64,000 nt of DNA from Pachypanchax playfairii (GCA_006937955.1 SSNP01000001.1:2991055-3055054); one strand, 5' to 3'; shown: positions 12,627 to 26,366, counted from the first letter of the stretch. The notes: generated by a model not told the origin, from the sequence alone. Program-made: numbers and translations.

Positions 12627-13201
12627 TTAAAGAGGCCATTTCATACAAATTTCAGGACTTTGTGGTTATTTCTTAAGTATTTACCTGTAATATGAAACAT
12701 TTTGTATCTAAAAAACATCAGGAAACACCAATTAACAGACCTTTTAATCTGTCTTAATTAAAATTTGGGTGGTTCCGGCTCCTTCCGTCAGGCTTCGGCA
12801 GCAGCTCGTTCATGTTCATTATTCGAGTTGGCTGGACTCAGATTGGCTAACAAACTAGCCGATGAGAGCAAGGTATACTGTTTCCTGCCCCGCTGCGCAT
12901 GGCAAGATGGTCAGATGTCGTGTCTTCCTGTTTGCTACGTCTTATGCTACAGCTTTTAGCCAGCAGCATGCTAGGCGTGGTTTCAATTGCGGGATCTGCC
13001 GAAAACTAACGAACAAAGGAGTTGTGACGAAACAAGTACAGGTCGTTCGGACTCGGGTGTTATTGCCACCTGCGTAGTTTGAGAGATTAAAACTGAAAGA
13101 GAAGTTGTTAACCTGTTTTCACACCCACTATGAAGGTAAGAACACCTGTGGAGCTAAAATATTCAACAGAAAAACCGTTTTTAATGGAAGGGCCTCTTTA
13201 A
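12627..13201. mobile_element. TTAA-flanked MITE, family A, copy 1
   Basis: Starts TTAA-AGAGGCCATTTC and ends GGGCCTCT-TTAA, giving a short inverted repeat bounded by TTAA. A second copy of the same sequence lies at 46255-46838, and the two can be aligned along their whole length (shared blocks include GGTGGTTCCGGCTCCTTCC and GAGCTAAAATATTCAACAG). The matching boundaries of two independent copies define the element ends. No intact gene is present. Superfamily is not certain. Confidence 0.75.
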
Positions 13202-13817
13202 GTCCAACCAATGATTTAAATTCCAAGACTTTCAGTTGATAAAATAACAGACAAAAAAATCAGCTTAAAAATAAATCATCATCAATGTAGTAAATAGATT
13301 CGAAAAAATTAAGAAAGTATTGTTTTTAAATAGCTTTCTTTCTGTCAAACAACGATGTTGAACATTGAATTTCCTCTTGACTAAACTTTGATCCTCAGCT
13401 TATTCAGAGAGAAATTCAGCAGGATTGTTAACTGGAACCAGAGAATCCCTTGAGTTTTTATTTGGACTCATTGTAAAGTAGGTTTTTAACTTGGATTAAC
13501 TGACTGGCAGGAAACAAGTGAGATCATGGAGAAAGAAATTAAAGATGCATGCGAGATGGGAGTTATTGTTGTTTCATGTGATAATTCTTAGTAGGTTTGA
13601 TAAAATATTTTAAGATTTAGATATGCTGAAAAACTGGCATTGTCATTTAAATTGGTAAAAGATTACCACATGATATAAAAACTGTGTGGGTGGGCTTCCT
13701 CCTAAATCTTAAACCCAAACAAAACAAAAGATCATAAACATTTTCTGCTCAGATTTAACAAAACTGAATCAGCTTGACCTGTCTAGTTTTATTTTCACTG
13801 AAACATGCACATACATA
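13202..13817. other. Gene-free stretch
   Basis: AT-rich sequence between the MITE and the second Tc1 copy. I see nothing in it. Confidence 0.5.
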
Positions 13818-13819
13818 TA

Positions 13820-15420
13820 CAGTGGGGCAAAAAAGTATTTAGTCAGCCACCAATTGTGTAAGTTCTCCCACTTAAAAAGATCAGAGAGGCCTGTAATTTT
13901 CATCATAGGTATACCTCAACTATGAGAGACAAAATGAGGGAAAAAAATCCAGAAAATCACATTGTCTGATTTTTAAAGAATTTATTTGCAAATTATGGTG
14001 GAAAATAAGTATTTGGTCAATAACAAAAGTTAATCTCAATACTTTGTTATATAGCCTTTGTTGGCAATGACAGAGGTCAAACGTTTTCTGTAAGTCTTCA
14101 CAAGGTTTTCACACACTGTTGCTGGTATTTTGGCCCATTCCTCCATGCAGATCTCCTCTAGAGCAGTGATGTTTTGGGGCTGACGCTGGGCAACACGGAC
14201 TTTCAACTCCCTCCAGAGATTTTCTATGGGGTTGAGATCTGGAGACTGGCTAGGCCACTCCAGGACCTTGAAATGCTTCTTACGAAGCCACTCCTTCGTT
14301 GCCCGGGCGGTGTGTTTGGGATCATTGTCATGCTGAAAGACCCAGCCACGTCTCATTTTCAATGCCCTTGCTGATGGAAGGAGGTTTTCACTCAAAATCT
14401 TACGATACATGGCCCCATTCATTCTTTCCTTTACACGGATCAGTCGTCCTGGTCCCCTTGCAGAAAAACAGCCCCAAAGCATGATGTTTCCACCCCCATG
14501 CTTTACAGTAGGTATGGTGTTCTTTGGATCCAACTCAGCATTCTTTCCCCTCCAAACACGACAAGTTGAGTTTCTACCAAAAAGTTCTATTTTGGTTTCA
14601 TCTGACCATATGATGTTCTCCCAATCCTCTTCTGGATCATCCAAATGCTCTCTAGCAAACCGCAGACGGGCCTGGACGTGTCCTGGCTTCAGCAGGGGGA
14701 CACGTCTGGCACTGCAGGATTTGAGTCCCTGGCGGCGTAGTGTGTTACTGATGGTAGCCTTTGTTACTTTGGTCCCAGCTCTCTGCAGGTCATTCACTAG
14801 GTCCCTCCGTGTGGTTCTGGGATTTTTGCTCACCGTTCTTGTGATCATTTTGACCCCACGGGGTGAGATCTTGCGTGGAGCCCCAGATCGAGGGAGATTA
14901 TCAGTGGTCTTGTATGTCTTCCATTTTCTAATAATTGCTCCCACAGTTGATTTCTTCACACCAAGCTGCTTACCTATTGCAGATTCAGTCTTCCCAGCCT
15001 GGTGAAGGTCTACAATTTTGTTTCTGGTGTCCTTTGACAGCTCTTTGGTCTTGGCCATAGTGGAGTTTGGAGCGTGACTGTTTGAGGTTGTGGACAGGTG
15101 TCTTTTATACTGATAACGAGTTCACACAGGTGCCATTAATACAGGTAACGAGTGGAGGACCGAGGAGCCTCTTAAAGAAGTTACAGGTCTGTGAAAGCCA
15201 GAAATCTTACTTGTTTGTAGGTGACCAAATACTTATTTTCCACCATAATTTGCAAATAAATTCTTTAAAAATCAGACAATGTGATTTTCTGGATTTTTTT
15301 CCTCATTTTGTCTCTCATAGTTGAGGTATACCTATGATGAAAATTACAGGCCTCTCTGATCTTTTTAAGTGGGAGAACTTACACAATTGGTGGCTGACTA
15401 AATACTTTTTTGCCCCACTG
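13820..15420 (-). mobile_element. Full-length Tc1-family DNA transposon, copy 2
   Basis: A complete 1601-bp element in the same orientation as copy 1, with TA on both sides (13818-13819 and 15421-15422). Inverted repeats are at 13820-14019 and 15222-15420. Only a handful of differences from copy 1 are visible: G for A at about 13940, one T fewer near 15299, A for G near 15114, a synonymous T for A at 14876, and the unmutated tip CTTTTTTG. It lies 6.9 kb downstream of copy 1. All parts needed for mobility appear intact. Confidence 0.96.
14036..15058 (-). CDS. Tc1 transposase, intact (copy 2)
   Basis: The same 340-residue transposase as at 5516-6538, identical in every residue. It keeps the paired-like double helix-turn-helix (1-115), the RSGAPRK hinge, the GGG box (188-190) and the D153/D244/E279 triad. 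The one coding difference noticed (14876, proline codon) is silent. Two intact, identical open frames in one window imply little time since they dispersed. Whether it is expressed cannot be told from the sequence. Confidence 0.96.
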   Translation of the reverse strand: MAKTKELSKDTRNKIVDLHQAGKTESAIGKQLGVKKSTVGAIIRKWKTYKTTDNLPRSGAPRKISPRGVKMITRTVSKNPRTTRRDLVNDLQRAGTKVTKATISNTLRRQGLKSCSARRVPLLKPGHVQARLRFAREHLDDPEEDWENIIWSDETKIELFGRNSTCRVWRGKNAELDPKNTIPTVKHGGGNIMLWGCFSARGPGRLIRVKERMNGAMYRKILSENLLPSARALKMRRGWVFQHDNDPKHTARATKEWLRKKHFKVLEWPSQSPDLNPIENLWRELKVRVAQRQPQNITALEEICMEEWAKIPATVCENLVKTYRKRLTSVIANKGYITKY

Positions 15421-15589
15421 TACATCAAAAATGGGAATGGCACTGTGAGCAATTGCTAAATTATTTTAATAATAAGTAAATAATACAATTGGCACTTGCT
15501 AACTGTAGGAGTTAAATCCGCCACCGGGGGCAGAAAACATGTAGAATCGTATACAACAGGTTTTTGAGCAAAGAGGGCCACGATGTTTT

Positions 15590-15770
15590 AGATGTTCCCC
15601 TGCTCCAACACACCAGATGTAGATTGTTTTACAGGATTTGCTGAGCTGTTTCAGATTGCAATCAGGTGTTGAAGCAGGAACATCTAAAACATGCAGGATA
15701 GTGACCCTCGAGGCCTGGAGCTGGGCACTCCTGATACTGTAGATGAAGAGTTGCATCTGGGGGATTTTAA
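15590..15770. repeat. Fish interspersed repeat (GGCCCTCGAGG type)
   Basis: Contains segments such as TGCTCCAACACACCAG, GGAACATCTAAAACATGCAG and GTGACCCTCGAGGCC, which I recognise as a common interspersed sequence in teleost genomes. The first part (about 15570-15610) and the last part (about 15680-15720) resemble each other in inverted orientation (AGATGTTCCCCTGC against GCAGGAACATCT). A short related piece is at about 19895-19945. No coding sequence. Confidence 0.5.
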
Positions 15771-16132
15771 GCATCACCTTTAAAAATATGAGAGAAGATG
15801 GGGAAAAAAACGGCCTTTAAATGGCTAACTTGACCTGCATCACACAGTGTCTTATCATATCATTTTGTGAGTGATTCGGATTTGAGAGGCTAATAGAGAG
15901 CTGAAATTTGAGACTTAACCACGACTAGGTATGAAAATTAGGAAAACTTTCTCTTTTAAATCAGACTTTAGTAAACGTGTCCAAGGATAGATGCTAATAG
16001 AGGAAGGAAATCCTGTGTACAGGTTAGATTAGCTGAATGGCAGCAGTCATCTCAGTGTTTCTCTCTAGGGAGCATTTATAGGATCATTACTGTGTGTGTG
16101 GGAGGGGGGCTTGTTTTTCTAACCTCCTGAAG

Positions 16133-16420
16133 ACCAGTTTCCAGACATTTACTATCCTTCTGGGGTCCGAGGGTTTTTGTGGGGACTGAAGCCTGGTCCC
16201 CATAAGGGAGACTCTCCTTTTTAGGGTTAGGGGTTAGGTTTATAGGTATGGTGTGAATAGAGTTTTAGTTAGTCTTAGGGTTAGTTATAGATCAGTAATG
16301 GTTGAGATTAGTAAAAGGGTTTGGGTTAGGTATAAATCCATTTACTAAAATCAATGGAAGTCAATGGACGGTCCCCATAAGGATAACAAAACAAACGTGT
16401 GTGTGTGTGTTTTTGGCCAT
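16133..16420 (-). repeat. Inverted single copy of the 326-bp array unit
   Basis: Reverse complement of the unit tandemly repeated at 25428-26407. Shared pieces, read on this strand, are GGGGTCCGAGGGTTTTTGTG, TTAGGGTTAGGGGTTAGG, ATAGATCAGTAATGGTT and CAATGGACGGTCCCCATAAG. It ends in a GT run (about 16396-16410), so the CA/GT microsatellite travels with the unit. The TTAGGG-like part is telomere-like but too short and degenerate to be a telomere remnant with any certainty. Confidence 0.85.
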
Positions 16421-19400
16421 TAGCAATACCGTTACCTCTCTGACTTGATCCTTTGCCAGTGCATGGTACCTGCTGCGTGTTAATGACCAATGTTCTTACT
16501 CACACAGGTCTAAATTCTGCCAGGTGGTACTTGTCCACACGGGGAATTCAGAGTGTTAATGTGTAAAAGCACCATCCAGTCAGGTCAAAAGAAAAGCCTG
16601 AGAGCAGCGGACAGGATGAAACACTCAGCACTGGCACAGCAGGGGTGGATGCTCACATGTTTCCTGTCATGTCATGTTTCTGCACCATATGGGTAAACAT
16701 GTGAGCACAACTATGCAGCTTATTCAGAGAGGTTTTTTATTCAAAGCACCCGTGAAAGGAACAGATTTACACAAAAACATCTGATTTAACTCTAAAACCT
16801 TCATTTCTTCAGTGGTTGCAATGGAGATTTATTTTGCTTTAAGCTATATTCTCCATTTGCTCTGAGAATTGATGCCAGCATTTTGTTCCTGCCTCACACA
16901 CTAAAAAGACTTCTCTTTTAAATTATAGTTAAAAAAACGTTCATTCTCTGACTAATCTTTAACCAGCCTTTAATTAAAAGGCTCTTCCTTCTTGGAAACT
17001 ACCTATGTAAGAGCTTTTTCTCCTGATTCTCAGAGGCTGCTGGCTGGCAGCCTGACTGAACACTAAACCCGGGACTCATCAGCACAAATTTAAGCATCAA
17101 AGGGCTTAATAATAATAATGGCTAATTCACTGTTTTAATCACTTCAGTTGTTTGAAAAAATCATAATTCTGCATGTGGAAAATTATGTTTTTTCTAAACA
17201 ACTGGAGGAGAAGCAAATTAAAACACCTTAAAAATCTATTCACTTCTTCCTTGGGCCATTTAAAAACTTTTCTAAAAATATCATCATAATTCACCCTGAA
17301 CTTTTTGAGTTATCTTGCTAACAGGCAGACAAACATTGGCCAAAACATTATCTCTTGGTGGAGGTAATAAAAGCCAAGACCAACCCATTTAATGAAAATA
17401 AAAAACATAAATTAAAGAAAACACAATCCTTCATCTGAGAGATTATTTTTTGTTATGTTAAAACAAATGAAATCTAATAACTGAGATTGTTTGAGACCTT
17501 TAAGAGCGTCAGCATTTAGATCCGGCAGACACAAAAGAGGCTTGTAGGTAGCGGCCTGCGTGCTGATGTGTCATGCGATGCCGAGGTGTTAACACTGACA
17601 ACAATGTTCGGCACCCTGCTGGCAGTGACAGATTAATTTAAAACTAATTATAGAAAAATCTGGTGCTTTCCTTCTCACATCATCCTACATAGGATGTTAA
17701 AGTTTGGATCACACTGCAGATGTGTTTATAATTAAAATGATAATTTAGTACCTTTTTAAAGTATCATTAAAGAAGGAGTCAAGCCTCTGTAAAAATACCT
17801 GTAAAATTTTATTGTAGCTACAATTGGCTTCCTGCTGGTGGTGGCAGTTTCAATCAAAACCAATTAATAGTTTACACTGATTGTACATTAAACACTTTAG
17901 ACACTCAGCATTTGTTTCTTGGCATTTCATTTGAAACCTTCATCTATACCAGACCATTAATATAAAAATTCACCCCTAAAATCATGACATGATATACGTA
18001 AGTACCAAAATACCCAAATTTAAATCAGTATCTTTCAGTTTAACATGTTAATCAAAGGTGTTGCTCTAGTTTGAAAGGATCTAATTTAATACTTACAGCT
18101 GTTTTATTCAATGATTAAAAAAAATCATTGAAAATGATAGAAAAGTTTTTTGTTTTTACAGTTCATGCAACTGAAGCCAGTGTTGCTGATTGAATCATCC
18201 ATAATTCACAATAAATATGTTTTTTTTTTCTGAATTTGCCATTTTTTAGAGGAGTTCAAACTTTAACTGCCCCTTTTTATCCACTAAACAGGAAGTTGTC
18301 ATGTGGCAGAAATCATTAGAAATAGACGATAATACATTGTGACCTGAGCTGACAGAGCACGCTAACATTAGTGTCCGCAGCTCATTATACAGTGATTTTC
18401 AACTCATCGGCTCTAATTTTGGAGATGTCTTAAATCTAAAGTGGCTCATCTTCAGACTGAGCTGAGAAATTGTTAGGAAAATATGAATTGGAAATTTTTC
18501 CAAACTAATTGTTAGGACTGAACCTTAAAGATGACTTAAAATGTAAAAATTGAGAAGTATTTATACTACTGTCTTCAAAAGACTGAAGGGTGGGATATAG
18601 TGGCAGCTGCATCTCATGCGTGTGTAAATATGATTCATTACAATAAAATAGTGTAAGGCATGATCACATGACGTCCTATTTGGTGCATGACTCAGCCACA
18701 ATGTTACAGTAGTCTCATTTTATCTTTTAGAACATAAAAATAGGTGATTACAGTTTTAGATTTGAGTTAAAAACTGCAGCGATTAAATTTACAATATCAT
18801 TTAAGGTATTTAAAACATTGTCTCCTTCTTTGTAAAAATCTTAAAGATTTCTCTTTCATAAGTTCTTTAATCAAATAAATAAATAAAGTCTGCAGGATTT
18901 TCATCTCTTGCAGATATCACTTTGTTTTCTGGTTTTTGAGCAAGTAATGAAGATCTCTGCAGGATGTCAGATGGTTTTGAGTCCAATACTTTTATTATCT
19001 ATTAGTTTTTGGGTTTCTGCCTCAGTTTCTTCAGTGGTATTTGTTTGCAAAAAGACAATTGAAAATTTATGAGCAGGTGATTGTAATAAATTCAGTTTGT
19101 GTCACATGAGCTCCTGTTAAAAACAAAGGCTACTGTAGCCTTTGGAATTACACTGTGCTTGTATTCTAAATTACAAGAGGGTCCTTTTCTTACTAAAAGA
19201 ATATTTGTTTGATTACCCTAATGGCCTGGAGAGTTCTCATTTGATTTTAGTGTTAGTAAATTTGACATTTACGTGGATCCTTTGTATATTAAACCTGCAG
19301 AACACCTTTCTAAAAGCTTCACTTCTACCCACGGCACTCAAAACCAGGACAAAAGCTGACTTTCTTTCAGCAGATGTGCATAATAGAACACATTGCCATG

Positions 19401-22400
19401 TGAAACACCCAGTTGAGCTTGCATTATCTCCCTCTGTGGGATCTTTGTTGAGATATTCTGTCACTGCAGTGTGCTCATGGTGTCTTTAGTAGATGCAGCT
19501 TCTGTTGAATGTCAGACATTGACAAATCACACTTGAGAGTGATAGTCGCACCGCTTCTTGTGTGCACACATAGCAGATTGAAATGCCTCGGCGAGACATC
19601 GAGTAGTTTAAAAAGTAAATGTAAACTGAGATGTGGAGAATTATGTTGGAAATCTCAGTGTCTATAACTGCAGAGCTAATGGAAAACATTACAAGTGGAG
19701 GGGCTTGATCTCACAGATTAGGTGCAATTGATGAAATTTTTACTTTGAAAACATAAAAACAGCAGCAAATAAAATCATTCTTATCCAGTAATGTTTAACA
19801 TCCTATCATATTTTAGAGTTTTTATCTGTCTGTCAGAATGTCTTTTAAGATTGTCTTTTAAAAACAAACTATGTTCTGCTCCAATGTCAAGTTCTGGTCC
19901 TTAAAGGCCACTACCATGCATGCTTCAGATGTTCCTCTTGTTTTTTCTGCCATTGAAAATTTAGTTTTACCAAAATAACTCTTAAACTAGGTAATTTGTG
20001 ACAAAGAAGGGAAACGTTAATGACAGAGTAACCCTTTCTTCCCAATTTGTTGTGGTATTGTTGCAGTTTCACACTTCTCCATTAGAGGTCACAAAGAATT
20101 TACATCAAAAGGATTTAAGTAATTCTTGCAAATCACTTCAAATTTCTTTGCATCAGTCTTTCTGTGTGGAATGCAACAGAGTGAGATATTAACACACCCA
20201 TATCTTATACAGACACCTTTCTCCAAGCCCTGCCTCACTCTCCGGCCGTCCTTCTTTATGTGTGATGAACCCTTTGCTCCCGCTCACTGCTTGCTAAGCT
20301 TTGCTAAGTGTTGCTTTGAGATTAATACATAGGAGGCCTCTCTGCCAGATGATGTAATAATCGTGGTGGTCTGCTGTTGCCTGGATACACAGAGACAGAA
20401 GAGAAAACACTCAGGCAGAATTTACTGTCTATTGCCTACACAGTGTCCATCTAAAAAAGTATTTTGTGACTTTGAAAGAAATAGATTTTTGTGAATATTT
20501 GTCCATTAAAATGGGAATTCTGTCATCATCTTTAACACATTTCTGATTGATTTTAGTTAAACATGCAATGCTCCATATTAGTATGCATCATTGGAGGTTT
20601 GATTTACTTGCTCGAATGTCCAACAGCTAAAGAGGGAACCCCAGTAGCCTGCAGAGATACAGGTCACTGTGTTATGAGTGTAACACTGAGAGATGTGGTG
20701 ACTAAGCCTTTGCTTCTGCAGTATTGCCTTAAGTACAACTCTATTCTCCATCTTCAACTGGTTGCTATGGCAATAAAGTCTTTTGACAGCAAAACTTTTT
20801 GTACCTTCACACCTCATGGAGAGGATTTTTTTTGTAAAGTCTTTTTTTTAGCCCAGCAAATGGAGTCCTAACTTTTGTAGTATATGCATGAAGAATAGGT
20901 ATTGTATCCTCTTTGTTGTTGGCTGTTTTACCATTTGTATCTAGGCCAATAAACTGGATATCAGATATTTATGGAAAAGGATATCCATTGACTTGACTTC
21001 TGGTTTTGGTCTTTTGAAATTTTACATTGTTCCCTTAACACAAGATACAGTTGTTTCATGCTTTGGTTAATTTCTGATGAAAAAGTAACCACATGCAGAC
21101 AAAACAAGAAGAACCATTTAGCTTTTCCCTTTAATACTAAACTGTGTGTTTACTGTAAGTTGTTTGTGTATTTAGACCGAACACTCCAGGATATAACCCT
21201 ACTTCTCACCCAGTGATTGATGGGATGAGCACCAATTCCCCCATGACCATGAAAAGAAGGCTACAGATCACCTCTTCTGTTTAGCAGCAATAGCTTATTT
21301 AACTCTTTTCTCAAACCTTCTATCTTCTCTGGGTGAGATATGCTTGTTATTGTCCTCTAAAGGGCGTCCCTTTCCTTGAGATAGAGGTGGACAGCTGCGT
21401 CCTGATGTGGCTTGTCCTTATATAATTTCCCTATTGTAAAGGTCTGAGTACCTGTCTCTGCACTCCACTGGAGTTACAATGCAGCTCAGCTTGTGTTTTG
21501 GTATTTTGTCCTTTGTGTAAACCAATGTCTTTCAAAGTGTTAGGTTTGAAATGCCCAGAACTGAAGTAAATCTTTTGGAGTTTTTGGAGATCATCCTACC
21601 AGGTGACCCATATAACATTTAAAAAAAAAAATGTTTTTTTCTTCATTGCTTAAAATGGCCTTTTTGTACAATTCTTAGCTTTCTTGATAAAATCCCAGTT
21701 GGAGTGATCACACATTTGAAATGTGTTTTTGTGCACCTTTTCACTTTCATGTTCATATTCTCACAAGGGTTTTAAACACCAGTATTAGTCTGTTGCTAAA
21801 GTAGCAATGTAATGGACAAACCTGGGCCATTCTGTGGAAAAAAAGATAGAAGTAAAGATCTAAACACAAAGATTTGTGTCAAACACATGAACACAAACAT
21901 GTGTGAGCTGACTTCACCAGAGTTATTGTAAATATCTGTAACCAGCATCAAAGCCCAGATGTCTTCCCTGGTGATTTAGGCAGTATCATTTTTGTAAAAA
22001 TCCCTATGTGATGTTAATGTGACTTTACAAGCAGAATCTTATTCAGTGTTTCAAACATATGCAGCGTAGCATTACTTAAACACAAAGTAGTCTACTATTG
22101 GATTTTTTTTTTACTTTCCTACCAAAATGGCAAATATCAGAATCCCCCACATGCATTTTATAACTGAAAACACTTATCTGATTTGCTGGATGAGTAATGA
22201 TGGACCATAATTTCATCACCATCTGCTGCTCTGGTCTTAGTGCTCGGCAGGAGACCTCCTATGGCCCGTGATGGGAGTATTTGGGGAGGTGCCTGGGCCT
22301 GTCAGAGTGACATGGACTTCTTCTGCAAGCTGTCCATTAGCTCTAGAGAAACTGAGTCAATGATACCTTTTCCTGCACAGCATATGCTGTACATATGAAA

Positions 22401-25040
22401 TCTAGATTGGCTATTGTCTTACATTATGTTACTATAAACAGAAGCTAACATGGTTGCTGTCTCATTAGGGAGTTGGAAGCAATACCTATGGTGGAAAAAA
22501 GACATGGTTGGTGGGTCAGCTGTACAAGTCTCTAGTAGACACACATTTCTGCCAATAAAAAGACTCTTCACAAGGCCCGCTACACCATTGTTGATGACAC
22601 CACTTTGACGTAGAAAATTTGACATAATCTGGATGTCTTTGCTGGGTCTTGACAAGGTCTTCAGACATGTATTAAGGAAGTAGTTAGTTCTTTATTCTGT
22701 GTCATAGAGCATGAACAGTCAACTACAGTATTTAGCTTGCGAAAAATGGGCAGGGCTTGCAGCATAACTATGAGGCACACCTGCTTGACTTGGTCATCGC
22801 GTATGTGAGACTGGCCACGATGGCTAAACTACGACCCCATCATGCGACTTATTGTGCTAACTTTATATGATCTTCTAGCATGTAGCTGAATCCTGAAATA
22901 ATTAAGATGGGACCAGGGGCCTGATGTGTTCATGGATCTTTGCATGGTTAGGTTGCTGGAGAACGTCTCAGGGACAGACAATAATAGGGAAAATAATTTT
23001 GGTGAGTATAAAAACACAACAGTGTCACAAATACCTTCACACTGAATGGTTTTCTAAATTGGCCATGATACAGCCATATTCTGATAAGTCACATGGGGCA
23101 TGGAGAGCATAACAGAGTCTTAATCCAGTGCAAAATACCCTTAGATAAACAAGACAGACAGCAGATGGGTGGAGTGAGGGTACATTTCTAAATCATTACA
23201 CTACTATTTTATTGCCAGTATGACTCTGACAATTTCACATAACATTGCTCTGTTTGACATATTTTTTGCCCAGTTTTACTTATTAGGTCTGGCAAGAATC
23301 ACATTCTTCATTGATGCACTGGAGGTGCAATTAAGTCTTAAATGTTATTCAAAGACGGGCGATTTAGAGTGACATGAACTAATCTAACTGCCTTCATTAG
23401 ACCAGAGGGAAAAGCAACAGCACTGGCAAAATGTTAGTTATTTTCCCTGCACAACAGTCTCACTTTGGCTCTGCTGCATTCTCTTCATCTGCAACTCATA
23501 ATTCTCCAATGGATGTGTATAAATTAGGTAATTATAAAAGCATCATAAAATCCCCGAGAAGGAGCCAAATGCAGAATTACTATACACATTTTGACATTTG
23601 CTTTTGCGTCAATTATTACGAAGCCTGTTCACTAGACAGTGCTGCAGTTGGGATGCGTCAGTGGTCATTTATTTTGATCGTCAGTCAAAAAGCGAGTAGA
23701 AACAAGGGAATAAAGAGTAAAGGGCACATTTTTAAGCCCCCTATTCAAGAAGCAGAAACTGTCACCAGGGGGCTGAATGTCACCACACAATGTGGCATTT
23801 GCAGTTAAATTTGTTTGATAAGGAAAACACTGCATGTAAGTGATAGTGTACTCTGGCATTTTAGCAAGCGTATAAGGGCTTTAGCTGCATGTAGTACTAT
23901 AGAACTGTGTGCTTCGATTTATTTGCTGCCTGGAGTAAAAGCCTTTTATTACACAATGCCTGGAGCCATATTTTGTTTTGCAGAATCTGAGACAGCTTCC
24001 TTTGGCAGTCACAAACATGTGGTCGTATTTATATTCCCACGCAAATAGTGTCTTCACCTTCCACTGCTGCTTTCCCTTCCTTCTTGTCACCACACTGGCC
24101 AGTAGATCAGAAACTCTTAAAAGAGCAATAGCTTGCACTGTGGAAAACAGAGGCAACACATTTATGGGATTGGAAGAGCCCTATGTCTGCTCCTTGTGTC
24201 TAAAGTTGCTGCCTCTTGGCTTCCACAGTGTCTATTTTTTGCCTCTCAAATGGAGAGGAGGGTTTCTTAGCTGACAGCTGAGGTCAGCACACACTTTTTT
24301 CCAAGTCTGCTTCTTTGACAGGTTTTAAGTCTCAGAATCCCAAGGTCTGTAGAGTAAATAGAAAAAGGCAGAACTACTTATTTTCTTTTTGAAGATCTGG
24401 GCAGACAGTCAAATCCCAAATGTACAACAAAAAATCTTGTTTGATGCAAAATATGAATAAATAAATAGGTTTTTTTTTAAATCAAATTCATATATCATGT
24501 ATCAACAATTTTGTGATTAAATAAGGATAAGGTCTGTAGCAAAGGTGTGTTTAATCAGTGATATCTGATCAGGTTCCTTTGGGTCATTAATGAGTCAGAC
24601 ACCTTAGTGAACATCACAGCAGCATGTGGTTCATTTATCGGGGGGAAACAGAATAATCTGTCAGAACGATTGATTTGTACATGTGCTGGTGTTGTTGAAT
24701 TACTTTGGCATTTGTGAGCTGTAAAGTAAAGAGTTTAAGTTCTGATCTAAAATGCTTTCATTGGGATTTATGCCTAATCTTGTTATATCTGATATGTGCT
24801 CTTGATTTCTGGGTGTTTGGTTTGCTTCTGAGGATTAATGCAGTATTTAGAGCCCCTCTTTGTAAACTGTCTTACACTGGCAATTCTTGTGTTACCAAGG
24901 AAACCAGTCTGGATTTTAGTTAAGGATGTCCTCATACTTATGTAAAAAAATTGTAATAAATAAATTTAAAAAAAAGGAACAGTAAAGGCTAACTTTTCTG
25001 AACCCTTGTGTGGGTGTTTCAGTACTGAATACATTATGTT

Positions 25041-25043
<3 letters not shown>
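16421..25043. other. Gene-free stretch with scattered repeat fragments
   Basis: About 8.6 kb without a supported gene. Apart from the short repeat pieces at about 19895-19945 and 21178-21285, I see only AT-rich sequence, homopolymer runs and chance open frames of up to 125 codons (23431-23808). Conserved non-coding elements may exist but cannot be judged from one sequence. Confidence 0.45.
21178..21285 (+). repeat. Degenerate SINE/LINE-tail-like repeat
   Basis: The order CTTCTCACCCAGTGATTGATGG, GATGAGCACCAATTCCCCCATGACC, AAGGCTACAGATCA matches, with decay, a tail sequence very common in fish genomes (CTCTCACCC...TGGGATAGGCTCCAGC...CCC...GACCC). Identification is by recall of the consensus; ends are approximate. 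Confidence 0.45.
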
Positions 25044-25086
<43 letters not shown>

Positions 25087-25090
25087 ACAC
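25044..25090. repeat. CA microsatellite
   Basis: About 18 uninterrupted AC units from 25044, followed by an interrupted tail ending near 25092. Confidence 0.95.
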
Positions 25091-25427
25091 AGAGCCTGTT
25101 CACAAGCTGCTTTTTGAACCAATGCTTTCACTGCAGTTATTCAAAGAAGAACTATTTTATATGTTGCTTCAGGGACGAATGAAAGTGTGAATAGTTAACT
25201 CTTAGTTTTATTAATCACAGAAAAAACTAATTGTTAAAAATCAATAAACTTTAATGGTTTGGTGGTGGAATGAGATCAGCATGTATAACTTAATACAACT
25301 GATTCTGTGCAACTATAATCTATTTGACTGTCTCTGCTTTAAAGCACATTGCAGGTCACTCATCCATCACGGAGCACATTGAGATAAATAACTATGCGCA
25401 CACACAGACACACACACACACACACAC

Positions 25428-25708
25428 AAGTGTGTTTTGGTATCCTTATGGGGACCGTCCATTGACTTCCATTGATTTTAGTAACTAGATTTATACCTAA
25501 CCCAAACCCTTTTACTAACCTTAACCATTACTGATCTATAACTAACCCTAAGACTAACTAAAACTCTATTCACACCATACCTATAAACCTAACCCTAAAA
25601 AGGGGAGTCCCCCCCATGGGGACCAGGCTTCGGTCCCCACAAGAACCCTCGGACCCCAGAAAGATAGTAAAAGTCAGGAAACGGGTCCCCAGGAGGTCAG
25701 AAATACAA

Positions 25709-25754
<46 letters not shown>

Positions 25755-26040
25755 GTGTGTTTTGGTATCCTTATGGGGACCGTCCATTGACTTCCATTGA
25801 TTTTAGTAACTAGATTTATACCTAACCCAAACCCTTTTACTAACCTTAACCATTACTGATCTATAACTAACCCTAAGACTAACTAAAACTCTATTCACAC
25901 CATACCTATAAACCTAACCCCTAACCCTAAAAAGGGGAGTCCCCCCCATGGGGACCAGGCTTCGGTCCCCACAAGAACCCTCGGACCCCAGAAAGATAGT
26001 AAAAGTCAGGAAACGGGTCCCCAGGAGGTCAGAAATACAA

Positions 26041-26080
<40 letters not shown>

Positions 26081-26366
26081 GTGTGTTTTGGTATCCTTAT
26101 GGGGACCGTCCATTGACTTCCATTGATTTTAGTAACTAGATTTATACCTAACCCAAACCCTTTTACTAACCTTAACCATTACTGATCTATAACTAACCCT
26201 AAGACTAACTAAAACTCTATTCACACCATACCTATAAACCTAACCCCTAACCCTAAAAAGGGGAGTCCCCCCCATGGGGACCAGGCTTCGGTCCCCACAA
26301 GAACCCTCGGACCCCAGAAAGATAGTAAAAGTCAGGAAACGGGTCCCCAGGAGGTCAGAAATACAA

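Noticed and set aside
25586..25606. Interstitial telomere
   Set aside because: The CCTAACCC-type runs are two or three degenerate units within a 326-bp repeat that has a dispersed inverted copy, so they belong to the repeat and do not mark a chromosome end.
25616..26139. Frames of about 65 codons with long Thr-His runs
   Set aside because: They read through CA microsatellites in the tandem array and repeat only because the array does.
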